A stretch of DNA of 31,538 nt, taken from Rhodospirillaceae bacterium (GTDB taxonomy: Bacteria > Pseudomonadota > Alphaproteobacteria > MPNO01 > UBA2964). A program made the position numbers and the translations under genes. Every line of letters begins with the position of its first letter. The stretch's first letter is position 1. The notes beneath the pieces are model-generated. The model worked only from the letters and a program-made list of their open reading frames with translations, ran no database searches and was not told where the DNA came from. This document shows, piece after piece, positions 1-9,323 of this stretch. The stretch covers positions 20,880 through 52,417 of the forward strand of contig PATI01000007.1 of NCBI GenBank assembly GCA_002712335.1, given 5' to 3'.

Positions 1-690
1 CTTGCTTATTTGGCTGATTTACCCACTCCTAGCGATGTTATTCGAAAGCTAGAAGATAATGTAGGACTAACATCCACTGATAATGCACAAAAACAAATAA
101 TAGAGAAGCGAGGATTGGATGGTAATTCTTCGCAAAATATTGATTTGATTAGTGAAACAGGTGCTTTGAAAATGACAAACATCAGGCCCAATGGTTTGAT
201 TGCGGAACACATTGAAGAACCAAAACTGGTTAAACCGGATGAAGCGCCAGGATCAGAGTTTCAAGTTGGAGCCCCATCTATGCCGATGGCAGATGATAGC
301 TTCAAAAGTGTTGTGTCCATGTTTGAAGAGAAAAAAGAAGCGGTTTTGCACTCGGTTTTATTAAATCAAGTTCACTTGGTTCGTTTTGAAGCTGGCCATA
401 TAGCTATCAGGACAGAGGAGGAGGCTCCCCCTGACCTTGCACCTCGGTTGAGCGGACTTCTTACAGAATGGACGGGTAAGCAGTGGCTTGTGAGTTTGTC
501 AGATGAAGAAGGAGAGCTGACCCTGCATGAACAGAATTTGAGAATAAAGGAGGCGGCATTAGACAAAGCGAGGAAACATCCTCTCGTTCAGGCCGTAATT
601 GAGACGTTTCCAGGTGCAAAAGTCGAGGCTGTGGTCAAACACCCGACAAGTGAACTTTTAGACGATAATATTAAAGAATCAGAAAATTAA
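1..690 (+). CDS. dnaX: DNA polymerase III subunits gamma/tau, C-terminal part (5' end outside window)
   Basis: The reading frame is open from the first base, so the ATPase and clamp-loader domains lie to the left and only the last 229 residues are visible. What remains is a variable linker (about the first 95 residues) and then the tau C-terminal domain, recognisable from the stretch HLVRFEAGHIAIR, the block LLTEWTGKQWLVSLS and the terminal HPLVQAVIETFPGAKVE. This arrangement is typical of alphaproteobacterial DnaX, where tau links the clamp loader to the polymerase alpha subunit and the DnaB helicase. ybaB follows 20 bases after the stop and recR comes next, the order found in many bacteria, which supports the call. 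The TTG at base 10 is an internal leucine codon, not the start. Confidence 0.9.
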   Translation, partial: LAYLADLPTPSDVIRKLEDNVGLTSTDNAQKQIIEKRGLDGNSSQNIDLISETGALKMTNIRPNGLIAEHIEEPKLVKPDEAPGSEFQVGAPSMPMADDSFKSVVSMFEEKKEAVLHSVLLNQVHLVRFEAGHIAIRTEEEAPPDLAPRLSGLLTEWTGKQWLVSLSDEEGELTLHEQNLRIKEAALDKARKHPLVQAVIETFPGAKVEAVVKHPTSELLDDNIKESEN

Positions 691-710
691 AAAACTATGA
701 AGGTAACACC

Positions 711-1034
711 ATGAAAAACCTTGGCCAAATGATGAAACAGGCTCAAGAAGTCCAAACCAAAATGCAGGAAATGCAAGAAAAGCTGGTGGAAATAAAAATT
801 ACAGGCTCTTCAGGTGCAGGTATGGTGACTGTAACACTTAATGGAAAAGCTGAGATGATTAGCTTGCATATAGACCCCTCCTTATTCAATTCCAGTGATG
901 CGGAGATTGTTGAAGATCTTATCGTCGCTGCTTTTTCTGATGCTAAAGCAAAGGTTGAGGAGCGGGTGTCAAAGGAGATGTCCCAAATTACAGGGGGGCT
1001 TAACTTGCCTCCGGGTTTCAATTTGCCGATTTAA
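711..1034 (+). CDS. ybaB: YbaB/EbfC family nucleoid-associated protein
   Basis: A 107-residue protein of the usual length for the family. It opens with MKNLGQMMKQAQ and a glutamine-, methionine- and lysine-rich helix (residues 5-26), followed by a beta-rich middle (GMVTVTLNGKAEMISLHID) and a C-terminal helix that ends in the glycine- and proline-rich tail GGLNLPPGFNLPI. All three parts match the YbaB/EbfC fold, a homodimer that binds DNA without strong sequence preference. The gene sits between dnaX and recR, as in many bacteria, and is probably co-transcribed with them. An AAGGT element lies about 8 bases before the ATG. Its role in the cell (nucleoid structure or recombination support) is known only loosely for the family. 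Confidence 0.93.
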   Translation: MKNLGQMMKQAQEVQTKMQEMQEKLVEIKITGSSGAGMVTVTLNGKAEMISLHIDPSLFNSSDAEIVEDLIVAAFSDAKAKVEERVSKEMSQITGGLNLPPGFNLPI

Positions 1035-1069
1035 ATTATTAATCAGTTGCTTTATCAGGATACACTATA

Positions 1070-1663
1070 ATGGCGGTTGGCGGTATTGATGATCTTGTTA
1101 AGTTAATTTCACGTCTTCCGGGTTTAGGTCCGAGATCGGCAAGGAGGGCTGTTCTATTTCTCATTAAGCGCAGAGAAAGTTTAATGGTTCCTTTGGCTAA
1201 CTCACTAAGGAGTACTGCCGAAGGGATTAAAACCTGCACTATATGTTCAAATATTGACGTTCTCGACCCTTGTTATATTTGTAGAGATACTAGGCGGGAT
1301 GTTTCCATTATTTGTGTGGTGGAAGATGTTTCCGACCTTTGGGCACTTGAGAGAACATCTTCATATCGGGGTCTATATCATGTATTGGGTGGAACATTAT
1401 CAGCATTAGACGGGGTTGGCCCTGAAGATTTATCAATTTCAGGATTGGTTAATCGTGCAAGTTCTGCAGAGGTGAAAGAAGTTATTCTTGCCACATCTGC
1501 GACCGTTGATGGGCAGACCACTGCCCATTATATAGCAGAGCGCTTAAATAATAGTGACGTTAAAGTCTCTGGGCTTGCGCATGGTGTGCCAGTTGGAGGG
1601 GAATTAGATTATCTTGACGATGGCACAATTTCCGCAGCTTTGAAGGCTCGAAGAGTTATTTAG
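1070..1663 (+). CDS. recR: Recombination mediator protein RecR
   Basis: A 197-residue protein, full length for RecR. From N to C it shows a helix-hairpin-helix segment (about residues 9-28, with [11 protein letters not shown]), a four-cysteine zinc motif (C56, C59, C68, C71) and a Toprim domain (about 78-175, starting IICVVED). The family's Walker B-like C-terminal part follows, with THYIAERL-like residues and the conserved [20 protein letters not shown]. RecR works with RecO (and RecF) to load RecA on gapped DNA in the cytoplasm. It is the last gene of dnaX-ybaB-recR, 35 bases after ybaB. It converges on rmuC with a 34-base gap that holds no obvious terminator. Confidence 0.96.
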   Translation: MAVGGIDDLVKLISRLPGLGPRSARRAVLFLIKRRESLMVPLANSLRSTAEGIKTCTICSNIDVLDPCYICRDTRRDVSIICVVEDVSDLWALERTSSYRGLYHVLGGTLSALDGVGPEDLSISGLVNRASSAEVKEVILATSATVDGQTTAHYIAERLNNSDVKVSGLAHGVPVGGELDYLDDGTISAALKARRVI

Positions 1664-1697
1664 TCATATTAGTTTTCGATTGAACCAAGAAATAATA

Positions 1698-2822
1698 TCA
1701 CTCCTGTAATTCATGCACGAGGGGAATGCTGCCCCCTTTTCTTCGTTCATGGTCTTCGGTTAAGGATCTATTTTCTCCAAATTCTAACTCAGTTATGCGT
1801 TCTCCGCCTTTAGAGACCTTTTCTGCTGAAGTGCGAATAGCCTTTAAGTCTTTCTCAGCTTGACCAAAATGTTTTTCTAAGTTGTCTACGCGTTGATCCA
1901 GCCGGGCTACGTCCTTAAGCATTTTTGTGACTTCTTGTTGGATAAGACCAGCTTGCTCCTGCATTTTTGCATCTTTTAAGATTGCTCGAACGGTATTTAG
2001 TGTCGCCATTAGAGTTGTTGGAGAGACAATCCAAACTTTCTTTGAATATGACATTTCTACTGTCTTGGTAAAGTTCGCATGTAGCTCAGCATATACAGCT
2101 TCAGATGGTAAAAACATAAGGGCAGACTCCGCGGTTTCCCCGGGAAGTATATAGCGATCTGCTATATCGTTTACATGTTTGCCAACATCTAAAATAAACT
2201 TTCGACCCGCAATAGTTCTGCTCGTTTCTTCTCTTGCCTCGATAAGTGCACGATAGCTTTCCAATGGAAATTTTGCATCTATCACAATGGAACCTGGAGG
2301 GTTTGGCAGATGAATTAGGCAATCCGCACGTCTGCTGTTACTGAGTGTAAATTGAAATTCAAATGATGAAGGAGGCAGAGCGCTTTTTACCAAGTCCTGC
2401 AGTTGTATTTCACCAAAGGCACCGCGAGCCTGTTTGTTTGATAAAATATCATGCAGACCAACGACCTGACTTGATAACTCGGTAATATTTTTCTGTGCAG
2501 CATCAATTACGGCTAAACGTTCTTGCAATTTTGTCATTGTCTCGCCGGTTTTAGTCGAACTTTCCTGTAGATTATCATTAACACGTTTTGTTAGAGCTGT
2601 TAGACGTTCCTCCAGAGTTTTACTTAAAGAACGTTCTTGCGCTTGCAGTCTTTCAGATAACTGGGTCTGTTGCGCTGCATTAGACTCCGCCATTTGAGCA
2701 AGGCGGCCCATTAATTCCACTTGATGGTTATGCATATTCTGAGGCCTGCGAAATATCAGAAATATTAGACAAAACAAAAGAAAACAAATCAAAACAAAAG
2801 AAAATAGCAATATTAAGTCCAT
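1698..2822 (-). CDS. rmuC: DNA recombination protein RmuC homologue
   Basis: A membrane-anchored coiled-coil protein with a nuclease-like RmuC domain. I place the start at the ATG at 2822 (MDLILLFSF, 374 residues). A GTG at 2837 would add five residues; neither has a strong ribosome binding site. Residues 3-25 form one hydrophobic helix. A long glutamine- and glutamate-rich coiled coil follows (about 30-120, with AQERSLSKTLEERLTAL). The RmuC domain shows RGAFGEIQLQ, the block ADCLIHLPNPPGSIVIDAKFP and ESALMFLPSEAVYAEL, then SPTTLMATLNTVRAIL and a second coiled coil. In E. coli, RmuC limits inversion at short inverted repeats; its enzymatic activity is unproven. The gene is transcribed towards recR and is divergent from def. 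Confidence 0.9.
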   Translation of the reverse strand: MDLILLFSFVLICFLLFCLIFLIFRRPQNMHNHQVELMGRLAQMAESNAAQQTQLSERLQAQERSLSKTLEERLTALTKRVNDNLQESSTKTGETMTKLQERLAVIDAAQKNITELSSQVVGLHDILSNKQARGAFGEIQLQDLVKSALPPSSFEFQFTLSNSRRADCLIHLPNPPGSIVIDAKFPLESYRALIEAREETSRTIAGRKFILDVGKHVNDIADRYILPGETAESALMFLPSEAVYAELHANFTKTVEMSYSKKVWIVSPTTLMATLNTVRAILKDAKMQEQAGLIQQEVTKMLKDVARLDQRVDNLEKHFGQAEKDLKAIRTSAEKVSKGGERITELEFGENRSLTEDHERRKGGSIPLVHELQE

Positions 2823-2988
2823 ATTAAAATTTACCACTTTTAGTTGGTATAAAGATATCTAAGCGGCTAATGGTACCATAGAAGGTACGAATCAACGGAT
2901 TAAGGAATATTTTGTTCTGTTCTTGACCTCTTAACTGGTTCGTCATACCTAAACTTAACATTTTCTAAATAGAGATATAGTTGGCCTG

Positions 2989-3501
2989 ATGGCGATTCTA
3001 AAAATTATAAAGGCACCGGACCCAATCCTCAAAAAGCAATGCTTACCTATTGATGAGGTTGATGATACGATTAGGCGATTGATGGATGATATGCTTGAGA
3101 CAATGTATGATGCTCCTGGTATCGGTCTTGCTGCACCACAGGTTGCGATTCACAAACGAATTATAGTAGTTGATGGATCTGAAAAGAATGCTGAGAGAGA
3201 ACCGCTTTTTTTGGCAAATCCTGAATTAATTCAGACGTCCAATGAGCTAACAACGTTTAACGAAGGTTGTCTCTCATTTCCAGACCAATATGCAGAAGTA
3301 GAGCGATCCAAAACGGTTAAGGTCCGATATCTTGATTACAATAATGAAATCAAGGAACTTGATGCAGATGGTTTGTTGTCTACCTGTATTCAGCATGAGA
3401 TTGATCACCTCAATGGTAAACTATTTGTTGATCGAATTTCTCTCCTAAAACGAAATATTATTATCCGAAAAATGAAAAAACTCAAAAAATCGGAACATTG
3501 A
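2989..3501 (+). CDS. def: Peptide deformylase
   Basis: A 170-residue type I deformylase that removes the formyl group from the N-terminal methionine of new proteins. All three family motifs are intact: GIGLAAPQ at residues 44-51, EGCLSFP at 92-98 (C94 is the metal ligand) and HEIDH at 136-140 (H136 and H140 bind metal, E137 is catalytic). The C-terminus is lysine-rich (KMKKLKK), usual for this type. It leads a probable def-fmt-truA operon, with fmt starting 10 bases after its stop. Deformylase and formyltransferase are a natural pair because they remove and add the same formyl group. The intergenic region shared with rmuC (2823-2988) must carry its promoter, but I see no convincing consensus there. 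Confidence 0.97.
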   Translation: MAILKIIKAPDPILKKQCLPIDEVDDTIRRLMDDMLETMYDAPGIGLAAPQVAIHKRIIVVDGSEKNAEREPLFLANPELIQTSNELTTFNEGCLSFPDQYAEVERSKTVKVRYLDYNNEIKELDADGLLSTCIQHEIDHLNGKLFVDRISLLKRNIIIRKMKKLKKSEH

Positions 3502-3511
3502 AGGTAAACCG

Positions 3512-4453
3512 ATGACTTCTAAACGTATTGTTTTTATGGGTACTCCCGAAATAGCAATCCCTTCGCTTGGAGCAATCATCGAAGCTGGTCATCAGATCAT
3601 CCGTGTATATAGTCAGCCCCCTAGACGCGCTGGCCGAGGTCACCGTCTGAAAAAGTCATCTATACATCTCTTTGCATCAAAGAATGACATTGATGTTCTA
3701 ACACCTAAAAATTTTGATTCCATGGAATCAAAAATGTCTTTCCATGATCTTAATCCGGACCTTGCTATTGTGATGGCTTACGGCATTATTTTGCCAAGAG
3801 AAATAATAAACTCCCCGAGGCTTGGTTGTATTAATATTCACCTGTCATTACTCCCTCGTTGGCGCGGGGCGGCTCCTATCCAGCGAGCCATTATGGCGGG
3901 TGATACCGAAACAGGCGTAAGCATCATGCAAATGGATGAGGGTTTAGATACAGGACCTATCATCAAAAAATATCGTACATCGATTAATGCCGATACTACA
4001 GCAAATAGTTTGCACGATGAACTTGCGCAGTTAGCGGCCCTTGCGATTTGTACAACCCTAAAAGAATCGGATGAAGGACAATTTCAATCAATTCCTCAAT
4101 CCTCAGAAGGAGTTTCCTACGCAAAAAAAATAATGCGGGAAGAGGGTTTAATTAATTGGCAACATTCGTCTGCTGATTTAGTACGACGGATCCGTGCATT
4201 AAATCCTTGGCCCGGAACTTGGTTCGAATATGGAGGCGAACGCATCAGAATTTTATCAGCGGAGGAGGGAGGAAGATCTGGCAAGCCGGGAACGGTTTTA
4301 GATGAAACTCCGTTGATTGCGTGCGGTAAAGGCTCTCTTCGGCCTTTAGAAATGCAGAGGCCCGGAAAATCAACTACCGATGCAAAATCTTTCCTTCGTG
4401 GTTATAAACTTCCGGTGGGACAATTACTGAGCACACCAAAGGTTAATACCTAA
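3512..4453 (+). CDS. fmt: Methionyl-tRNA formyltransferase
   Basis: A 313-residue enzyme that formylates initiator Met-tRNA using 10-formyl-tetrahydrofolate. The N-terminal formyltransferase domain (about residues 4-200) carries the catalytic triad at N108, H110 and D146, in the contexts CINIH and EGLDTGPI, and the conserved [11 protein letters not shown] loop at 112-122. The C-terminal tRNA-binding domain (about 205-305) contains [14 protein letters not shown], typical of Fmt. AAGGT lies 8 bases before the ATG at 3512. The stop overlaps the truA start by one base (TAATG), suggesting coupled translation. Length and motifs match the family with nothing missing. Confidence 0.97.
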   Translation: MTSKRIVFMGTPEIAIPSLGAIIEAGHQIIRVYSQPPRRAGRGHRLKKSSIHLFASKNDIDVLTPKNFDSMESKMSFHDLNPDLAIVMAYGIILPREIINSPRLGCINIHLSLLPRWRGAAPIQRAIMAGDTETGVSIMQMDEGLDTGPIIKKYRTSINADTTANSLHDELAQLAALAICTTLKESDEGQFQSIPQSSEGVSYAKKIMREEGLINWQHSSADLVRRIRALNPWPGTWFEYGGERIRILSAEEGGRSGKPGTVLDETPLIACGKGSLRPLEMQRPGKSTTDAKSFLRGYKLPVGQLLSTPKVNT

Positions 4454-5205
4454 TGGTCCGCTATCGGTTAACCATCGAGTACGACGGCACCAATTACGTC
4501 GGATGGCAACGCCAAATTACGGGATCCTCTATCCAGCAGGAATTAGAGGATGCTGTTAAAGCGTTTTGCGGAGAAAACTCTTTAGTTCAGGGAGCGGGCC
4601 GCACTGATGCTGGCGTTCATGCACTGGGCCAAGTAGCTCACGTTGACATAAAACGTAAAACCGACGGTAATACTGTAAGAAATGCATTAAATGCACACCT
4701 TTGGCCTCAACCCATTTCGATATTGAAGGCGGAAGTTGTTCCCAACGACTTTCATGCACGGTTCTCAGCACAAGCACGTTCCTATGTCTACGTTATTATA
4801 AATAGACGTGCCCCAATAGCAATTCAAAGGCATCGAGCGTGGCATATTTCTAGACCTCTAAAATCAGCTTCAATGCATGAAGCAGCACAAAGGTTAATTG
4901 GAAAACATGATTTCTCGACCTTTCGTGCAAGCCATTGTCAGGCCAAATCGCCAATAAAAACATTAACCTCTATTGACGTACGTCAAGTAGGTGAAAGAAT
5001 AGAAATCGTGATAAGTGCCCCATCATTTTTATACCATCAAGTCAGAAATTTTGTAGGAACCTTAAAGTTAGTCGGAGAAGGAAAATGGGATGCAGATGAT
5101 GTTAGCAAGGCACTTGAGGCCTGTGATCGTCAAAAAGGTGGTCCGACGGCGCCACCCGGCGGCTTGTTTCTTACTCAAATAACTTATCCGCCAAATACCC
5201 CCTGA
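4453..5205 (+). CDS. truA: tRNA pseudouridine(38-40) synthase TruA
   Basis: A 250-residue pseudouridine synthase that modifies uridines 38-40 in the anticodon stem-loop of many tRNAs. The catalytic aspartate is D52 in [15 protein letters not shown] (residues 49-63). Other family signatures are [12 protein letters not shown] near the N-terminus, [16 protein letters not shown] in the middle, and [13 protein letters not shown] towards the C-terminus. It is the third gene of def-fmt-truA and overlaps fmt by one base. Its last 22 bases overlap the 3' end of the opposite-strand membrane protein gene, so the two transcription units converge with no room for a separate terminator. Confidence 0.96.
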   Translation: MVRYRLTIEYDGTNYVGWQRQITGSSIQQELEDAVKAFCGENSLVQGAGRTDAGVHALGQVAHVDIKRKTDGNTVRNALNAHLWPQPISILKAEVVPNDFHARFSAQARSYVYVIINRRAPIAIQRHRAWHISRPLKSASMHEAAQRLIGKHDFSTFRASHCQAKSPIKTLTSIDVRQVGERIEIVISAPSFLYHQVRNFVGTLKLVGEGKWDADDVSKALEACDRQKGGPTAPPGGLFLTQITYPPNTP

Positions 5206-5774
5206 CCAAGTAATAGCTTTGTAGCCCAACCTTCAATTAAAAGACCGATTGTCAGGTCTAATATGACAATAGCTAACGCTCCCAACCGACTTACTTCTAG
5301 GGCTAAATGTGCGATATAGGCTTGATAGATTAAAATCATAGCGATCGCTATGAAAATAAAAATTCCTGCAATACCTGGATGGAAAATGTTTAATTTAGTG
5401 CAAATGGTAATTGCGGCCATAAAAGTTATTTGAAACAATGTGGCCCAGTTATATACTATAAAATATTGGTAAAAGTTATCTTCGCGATTTATGCCACGAC
5501 AGACATAAAACATAATAAATGGCATAGAGAACCATCCTAACAAATATGCTGCTATATAAATTATTACGATACTTAAAGGACCAACCAAGATCATAGAATT
5601 TGGCGTTTGAAGTATTATAATTCCGATATAAAGTGGAAAGGAAAAGATCGCCGCCCAATAAGATCGCCAAAAAGCGGGTAGGTTGTTTTCGAAATAATTT
5701 AGTCCCTGTGCGCTGAAACGGACTAATAACAAAATGCCGAAAAAAGAGTGTTTCAGTTCCCTGAAACTTATCAT
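5184..5774 (-). CDS. Predicted multi-pass membrane protein, Yip1-like
   Basis: A 196-residue hydrophobic protein with about five predicted membrane helices (roughly residues 45-58, 62-85, 105-125, 130-155 and 165-185). The N-terminal [19 protein letters not shown] and the overall helix layout resemble small alphaproteobacterial proteins often assigned to the YIP1 family, but I see no catalytic motif and make no functional claim. The ATG at 5774 overlaps the dapE stop in ATGA, so translation is probably coupled to dapE. The end overlaps truA by 22 bases on the other strand. The codon frame is open through many hydrophobic codons, and the gene position after dapE argues that it is a real gene. 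Confidence 0.7.
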   Translation of the reverse strand: MISFRELKHSFFGILLLVRFSAQGLNYFENNLPAFWRSYWAAIFSFPLYIGIIILQTPNSMILVGPLSIVIIYIAAYLLGWFSMPFIMFYVCRGINREDNFYQYFIVYNWATLFQITFMAAITICTKLNIFHPGIAGIFIFIAIAMILIYQAYIAHLALEVSRLGALAIVILDLTIGLLIEGWATKLLLGQGVFGG

Positions 5775-6925
5775 TGGTCAAAGAAGCTATCTAACACTCG
5801 ATCATATATATCTGTTAGTTTCTCAATATCCTCTATTTGAACGCGCTCGTCGACTTTATGCATCGTTTGGCTTATGAGTCCAAATTCTGCTATCGGACAA
5901 AAATCCTTTATAAATCGAGCATCAGAAGTTCCTCCCGTTGTACTAAGTTCCGGTTTAATACCTGTTTCTTTTTCTATTGAGTTGGAAAGTATATCACTAA
6001 GTCTACCCGGCGGTGTTAGAAATGCTTCCCCGGTAACATGAAACTTGACATCATACTCGCCGCCAACAGCGTTGAATTTTTCTTTTAACCAAGCGATGAG
6101 TGTGTCACTGGTATGAAGGTCGTTGAATCTAATATTAAATGTTGCGCGAGCTTCTCCTGGAATAATGTTTGTAGCTGAATTACCCACATCGATGGTGGTA
6201 AGTTGAAGGTTTGAGGCCTGGAAATGATCCGTGCCGTTATCGAGCGGTTCAGTTGTAATTTTATCTAGCATCGAGATGAGACGGGGTAGTGGATTATCTG
6301 CGAGGTGAGGGTAAGCAGTATGCCCCTGCATTCCATATACTGTAAGCCAGCCAGAAATTGATCCGCGACGACCTATCTTAACCATTTCACCCAATTTTGT
6401 AGGATTTGTTGGTTCACCTACAATACAGGCGTCAATGGTTTCACCTTGGTCGGTCATCCATTCTAGAACTTTTCGTGTTCCATTAATCGAGGGACCTTCC
6501 TCATCTCCGGTGATTAGAAGACTGATAGAACCTTTGAAATCATCTCCTCTTCTGTATAAAAACTGTGACATACCAGCAATGAAGCAAGCGATTCCTCCCT
6601 TCATATCTGTCGCACCACGCCCGTAAAGAACATTGTCAATGACCTCACTGCCAAATGGGTCAACGGACCAGCTATCTTCATTTCCCACAGGAACAACGTC
6701 AGTATGGCCGGCATAGCAGAAATTTGGTTCTTCTGACCCGAGGCGAGCATAGAGATTGTTTACATCTGGGGTTCCCTCTTCGGTGAATGTCATCCGGTTA
6801 CAGGTGAACCCTAAAGGTTCAAGGGCTGATTGTAATACGTCTAAAGCGCCTTCGTCAGCTGGTGTTACACTTGGGCAGCGAATGAGTTCTTTTGCCAGTT
6901 CTAAGGCGTTAATGATATTACTCAA
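5771..6925 (-). CDS. dapE: Succinyl-diaminopimelate desuccinylase
   Basis: A 384-residue M20-family zinc hydrolase that removes succinate from N-succinyl-L,L-diaminopimelate on the route to meso-diaminopimelate and lysine. Metal and catalytic residues are visible: H74 and D76 (GHTDVVP), D107 ([10 protein letters not shown]), E142/E143 ([12 protein letters not shown]), E171 (GEPTNPT) and the late histidine in TMHKVDERV. The central dimerisation domain includes [15 protein letters not shown]. The length equals the usual 375-385. The start overlaps the dapD stop by four bases (ATGA), and the next gene overlaps its stop the same way, so dapD-dapE-membrane protein form a tightly coupled unit. Adjacent dapD and dapE show that this organism uses the succinylase branch. 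Confidence 0.97.
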   Translation of the reverse strand: MSNIINALELAKELIRCPSVTPADEGALDVLQSALEPLGFTCNRMTFTEEGTPDVNNLYARLGSEEPNFCYAGHTDVVPVGNEDSWSVDPFGSEVIDNVLYGRGATDMKGGIACFIAGMSQFLYRRGDDFKGSISLLITGDEEGPSINGTRKVLEWMTDQGETIDACIVGEPTNPTKLGEMVKIGRRGSISGWLTVYGMQGHTAYPHLADNPLPRLISMLDKITTEPLDNGTDHFQASNLQLTTIDVGNSATNIIPGEARATFNIRFNDLHTSDTLIAWLKEKFNAVGGEYDVKFHVTGEAFLTPPGRLSDILSNSIEKETGIKPELSTTGGTSDARFIKDFCPIAEFGLISQTMHKVDERVQIEDIEKLTDIYDRVLDSFFDQ

Positions 6926-7779
6926 TCTCGTAACAATTCGTTAATTGATGTGCGTGAACGGGTTTTTTCGTCAACCCTTTTCACAATAACGGCACAGTAC
7001 AAACTTGGACCTGCAGTTCCATCTGGCAAAGCACGTCCACTTATTGTACCAGGCACCACAACAGAGTATGAAGGAACAGTGCCTATATGTACCTCGCCAG
7101 TGTTTCGATCTATTATTTTCGTAGAGGCCCCTAGAAACACTCCCATCGATAATACAGCACCATCCTCAATAATAACTCCTTCTGCGACTTCAGAGCGCGC
7201 ACCAATAAAACAGTTATCGCCTATAATAACGGGTTCAGCTTGTAATGGTTCCAGAACACCGCCAATGCCAACGCCGCCCGAAATATGGCAATTTTTGCCC
7301 ACTTGTGCGCAGGAGCCAATCGTCGCCCAAGTGTCGACCATAGTTCCGGAGTCTACATAAGCTCCGATATTTATAAAGCTAGGCATTAGTACTACGCCGG
7401 GTGCGATGTACGAGCCCCGGCGAACAGTACAGTTAGGCACGGCTCTAAAACCAGCTTGACGAAATCGAGCATCATCCCAACCTGCGAATTTTGGTGCTAC
7501 CTTGTCAAACCAAGGCGATTGGCCTCGGTCAGGATCAGTAGGTCCCCCCGGCATTGGTGTATTATCAAACAATCGAAATGATAATAAAACTGCCTTCTTT
7601 AACCATTGTTCAACTTTCCACGCACCATCACAATTATGGGCAACACGAAATTGCCCTGAGTCAAGACCATCTAAGGCTAATTCAATTCCTCTACGAATAT
7701 CACCGTTTGTTTCTGGAGAAACTAAATCTCGATTCTCCCATGCTTCATCGATTATTTTTTTCAGTTCAGTGTCATTCAT
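6922..7779 (-). CDS. dapD: 2,3,4,5-tetrahydropyridine-2,6-dicarboxylate N-succinyltransferase
   Basis: A 285-residue left-handed beta-helix transferase that succinylates tetrahydrodipicolinate using succinyl-CoA, just upstream of DapE in the diaminopimelate pathway. The N-terminal helical domain covers about residues 1-105. Hexapeptide repeats run through about 110-240, visible in [39 protein letters not shown] and [13 protein letters not shown]. The segment [15 protein letters not shown] is diagnostic for DapD. The length is close to the family norm (about 275-285). It probably starts the coupled dapD-dapE-membrane protein unit, because the gap to the HAD gene upstream is 93 bases and holds a candidate promoter. 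Confidence 0.97.
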   Translation of the reverse strand: MNDTELKKIIDEAWENRDLVSPETNGDIRRGIELALDGLDSGQFRVAHNCDGAWKVEQWLKKAVLLSFRLFDNTPMPGGPTDPDRGQSPWFDKVAPKFAGWDDARFRQAGFRAVPNCTVRRGSYIAPGVVLMPSFINIGAYVDSGTMVDTWATIGSCAQVGKNCHISGGVGIGGVLEPLQAEPVIIGDNCFIGARSEVAEGVIIEDGAVLSMGVFLGASTKIIDRNTGEVHIGTVPSYSVVVPGTISGRALPDGTAGPSLYCAVIVKRVDEKTRSRTSINELLRD

Positions 7780-7829
7780 ATCTACTTTACCTGATCCAAG
7801 CCAATTCCATCCAAAGTTTCAGCTTGAGC

Positions 7830-7857
7830 ACCTTATTTAGACCTATGTTTCTGTCAA
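7830..7857 (-). promoter_or_regulatory. Candidate sigma-70 promoter of the dapD-dapE unit
   Basis: On the minus strand a perfect TTGACA (7857-7852) is followed after 16 bases by TAAGGT (7835-7830), which matches the -10 consensus at three of six positions. It lies 51 bases ahead of the dapD start, in the only gap of this leftward block long enough for a promoter. The -35 box is convincing and the -10 box weak, so this is a candidate only. Confidence 0.35.
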
Positions 7858-7872
7858 CTCCAAACAGCTTTT

Positions 7873-8562
7873 TCACTCCAGCAGAGACTTTTGAAGACAT
7901 TGAAACCATTCCTCTATATCTTCTACAACATAATTAATATAGTTCTCCGCCTTAATATTTTTAGCCCACTCGGCACTGCTTTTTTTCCAGAGAGTCAACA
8001 TACCCATTTTTGAGGCTGGCAATAAATTTTGCACAATATCATCAACCATCGCGGCTTTTTTTGGTTCTATTGAATTTTGTTTGCATAGTAGTTGGTAGCT
8101 TTCCATGGCAGGTTTTGGAATATAGTTAGCGGCCTCAATATCAAAAATTGCTTCAAAGTCATTTGGATTGAAACCTATTCTCTGTAAGACAAGTTTAGCG
8201 TGCTCCGCGGATGCGTTAGTAAATATAATTTTGCGGCCCCTTAGTTTTGTGATTGTATCCACAAGAATTGGATTGGGTGATACCTCTTTAAGGTCCATAG
8301 GGGTCATTTCTTCAAAATATTTTGCAGGATCTAGGCCATCGTTAAGCATTAACCCCCTAAGTGTTAAACCATATTTCTTGAAATAGGATTTTTGTACCTT
8401 GTGTGCTTCCTCTCTACTAATTTGAAGATAATTAGCGACGAAACTTCCCATTTGCTGGTCTATGAGGGCTAGTAGCCTTTTTGTAACGGGATATAGGGTA
8501 TTATCTAGGTCAAAAATCCACGTTTCAACTTCTTGTGGTCGGATTAAATCAGGATATATCAT
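7873..8562 (-). CDS. HAD-superfamily hydrolase, pyrimidine 5'-nucleotidase type
   Basis: A 229-residue phosphatase. HAD motif I is at the N-terminus (WIFDLDNTLYP, nucleophile aspartate followed by the acid-base aspartate), motif II is FTNAS, and motifs III-IV are the lysine in YIPKPAM and the aspartates in MVDDIVQNLLPA. The DLDNTLYP form of motif I with the cap helix region (about residues 25-90) is characteristic of the SDT1/PynE-like pyrimidine 5'-nucleotidases, which dephosphorylate UMP and CMP. In alphaproteobacteria this gene is commonly found beside argB and dapD, as here. The substrate is inferred from the family; other phosphomonoesters remain possible. Confidence 0.85.
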   Translation of the reverse strand: MIYPDLIRPQEVETWIFDLDNTLYPVTKRLLALIDQQMGSFVANYLQISREEAHKVQKSYFKKYGLTLRGLMLNDGLDPAKYFEEMTPMDLKEVSPNPILVDTITKLRGRKIIFTNASAEHAKLVLQRIGFNPNDFEAIFDIEAANYIPKPAMESYQLLCKQNSIEPKKAAMVDDIVQNLLPASKMGMLTLWKKSSAEWAKNIKAENYINYVVEDIEEWFQCLQKSLLE

Positions 8563-8591
8563 TTATAATATTTTTTTTAGGGATTTCGTTG

Positions 8592-9296
8592 TTAAGGAGA
8601 AAATCTAAAACCCAGAGATTTCAGGGCCGCTAAAGCTTCAAAGAAGCTTGAAATAATTTTATCTGCATCTAACTCCTCCGGTTTTAGCTTTGTATAACCA
8701 AAATTAACAACCACAATAGGGATATTTGCGTTTCGTGCAGCCCCAACGTCGGTCTCGCTATCACCAATCATAAAAGAATTTTCTTGAATTCCTCCGGCTT
8801 TATCTATTACGGCAAGCAGATGTGCAGGATCAGGCTTTTTGTTAGTTAAAGCGTCCCCACCGATAACGGCTTCACCAAAAAAATGACGGATTTCGAGCTC
8901 TGCCAAGACCTTTTCTGCTAAATCTTGGGGTTTATTAGTGCAAATACCCATACCTACGCCTTTGTTTTTTAGCGTAAGCAGGAATTCAATAACTCCAGGG
9001 AAAACATTAGATCTTTCAGTCGTTTCGGAGCGGTAATATTCGACAAAGCGATCAAAACTATCTTCAATTAACTCTTGGTTTGCCTTAAACTGTCTCCTTT
9101 GAAAAGCAAGCTGTATAAGATTTCGAGCTCCCCCACCGATCATTAAACGTGTTTCCGCTGTTTGAAGTAATTCTAGCCCTTCTTCTTTTAAGACCCTGTT
9201 AAGGGCATGTTGGAGGTCGGGTAAAGTATCGACTAGTGTGCCATCAAGATCAAAAATGACCGTTTGTTCAAGAGTTGAGGAGATTTTATCTGCCAT
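8592..9296 (-). CDS. gph: Phosphoglycolate phosphatase-like HAD hydrolase
   Basis: A 234-residue HAD phosphatase with motif I FDLDGTLVDTLPDL, motif II GICTNKP, the motif III lysine in NKKPDPAHLL and motif IV MIGDSETDVGAARNA. The helical cap (about residues 25-95) is of the Gph/PGP type. Phosphoglycolate phosphatase removes 2-phosphoglycolate made by Rubisco oxygenation or DNA 3'-end repair; most bacteria keep it for the second purpose. It lies between argB (27 bases upstream in transcription order) and the nucleotidase-type HAD gene, all leftward. HAD substrate assignments from sequence are uncertain; another small phosphate ester is possible. Confidence 0.8.
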   Translation of the reverse strand: MADKISSTLEQTVIFDLDGTLVDTLPDLQHALNRVLKEEGLELLQTAETRLMIGGGARNLIQLAFQRRQFKANQELIEDSFDRFVEYYRSETTERSNVFPGVIEFLLTLKNKGVGMGICTNKPQDLAEKVLAELEIRHFFGEAVIGGDALTNKKPDPAHLLAVIDKAGGIQENSFMIGDSETDVGAARNANIPIVVVNFGYTKLKPEELDADKIISSFFEALAALKSLGFRFSP

Positions 9297-9323
9297 TTCG
9301 CTTAGAATTTTGCAAAAAATTTG

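Noticed and set aside
2870..2879. 10-bp palindrome ATGGTACCAT between rmuC and def as an operator
   Set aside because: Single short palindrome with no flanking repeat or promoter context; chance is a sufficient explanation.
6950..7360. A 136-codon plus-strand frame opposite dapD
   Set aside because: It is an antisense shadow of the hexapeptide-repeat region, whose periodic codons keep stops out of the other strand.
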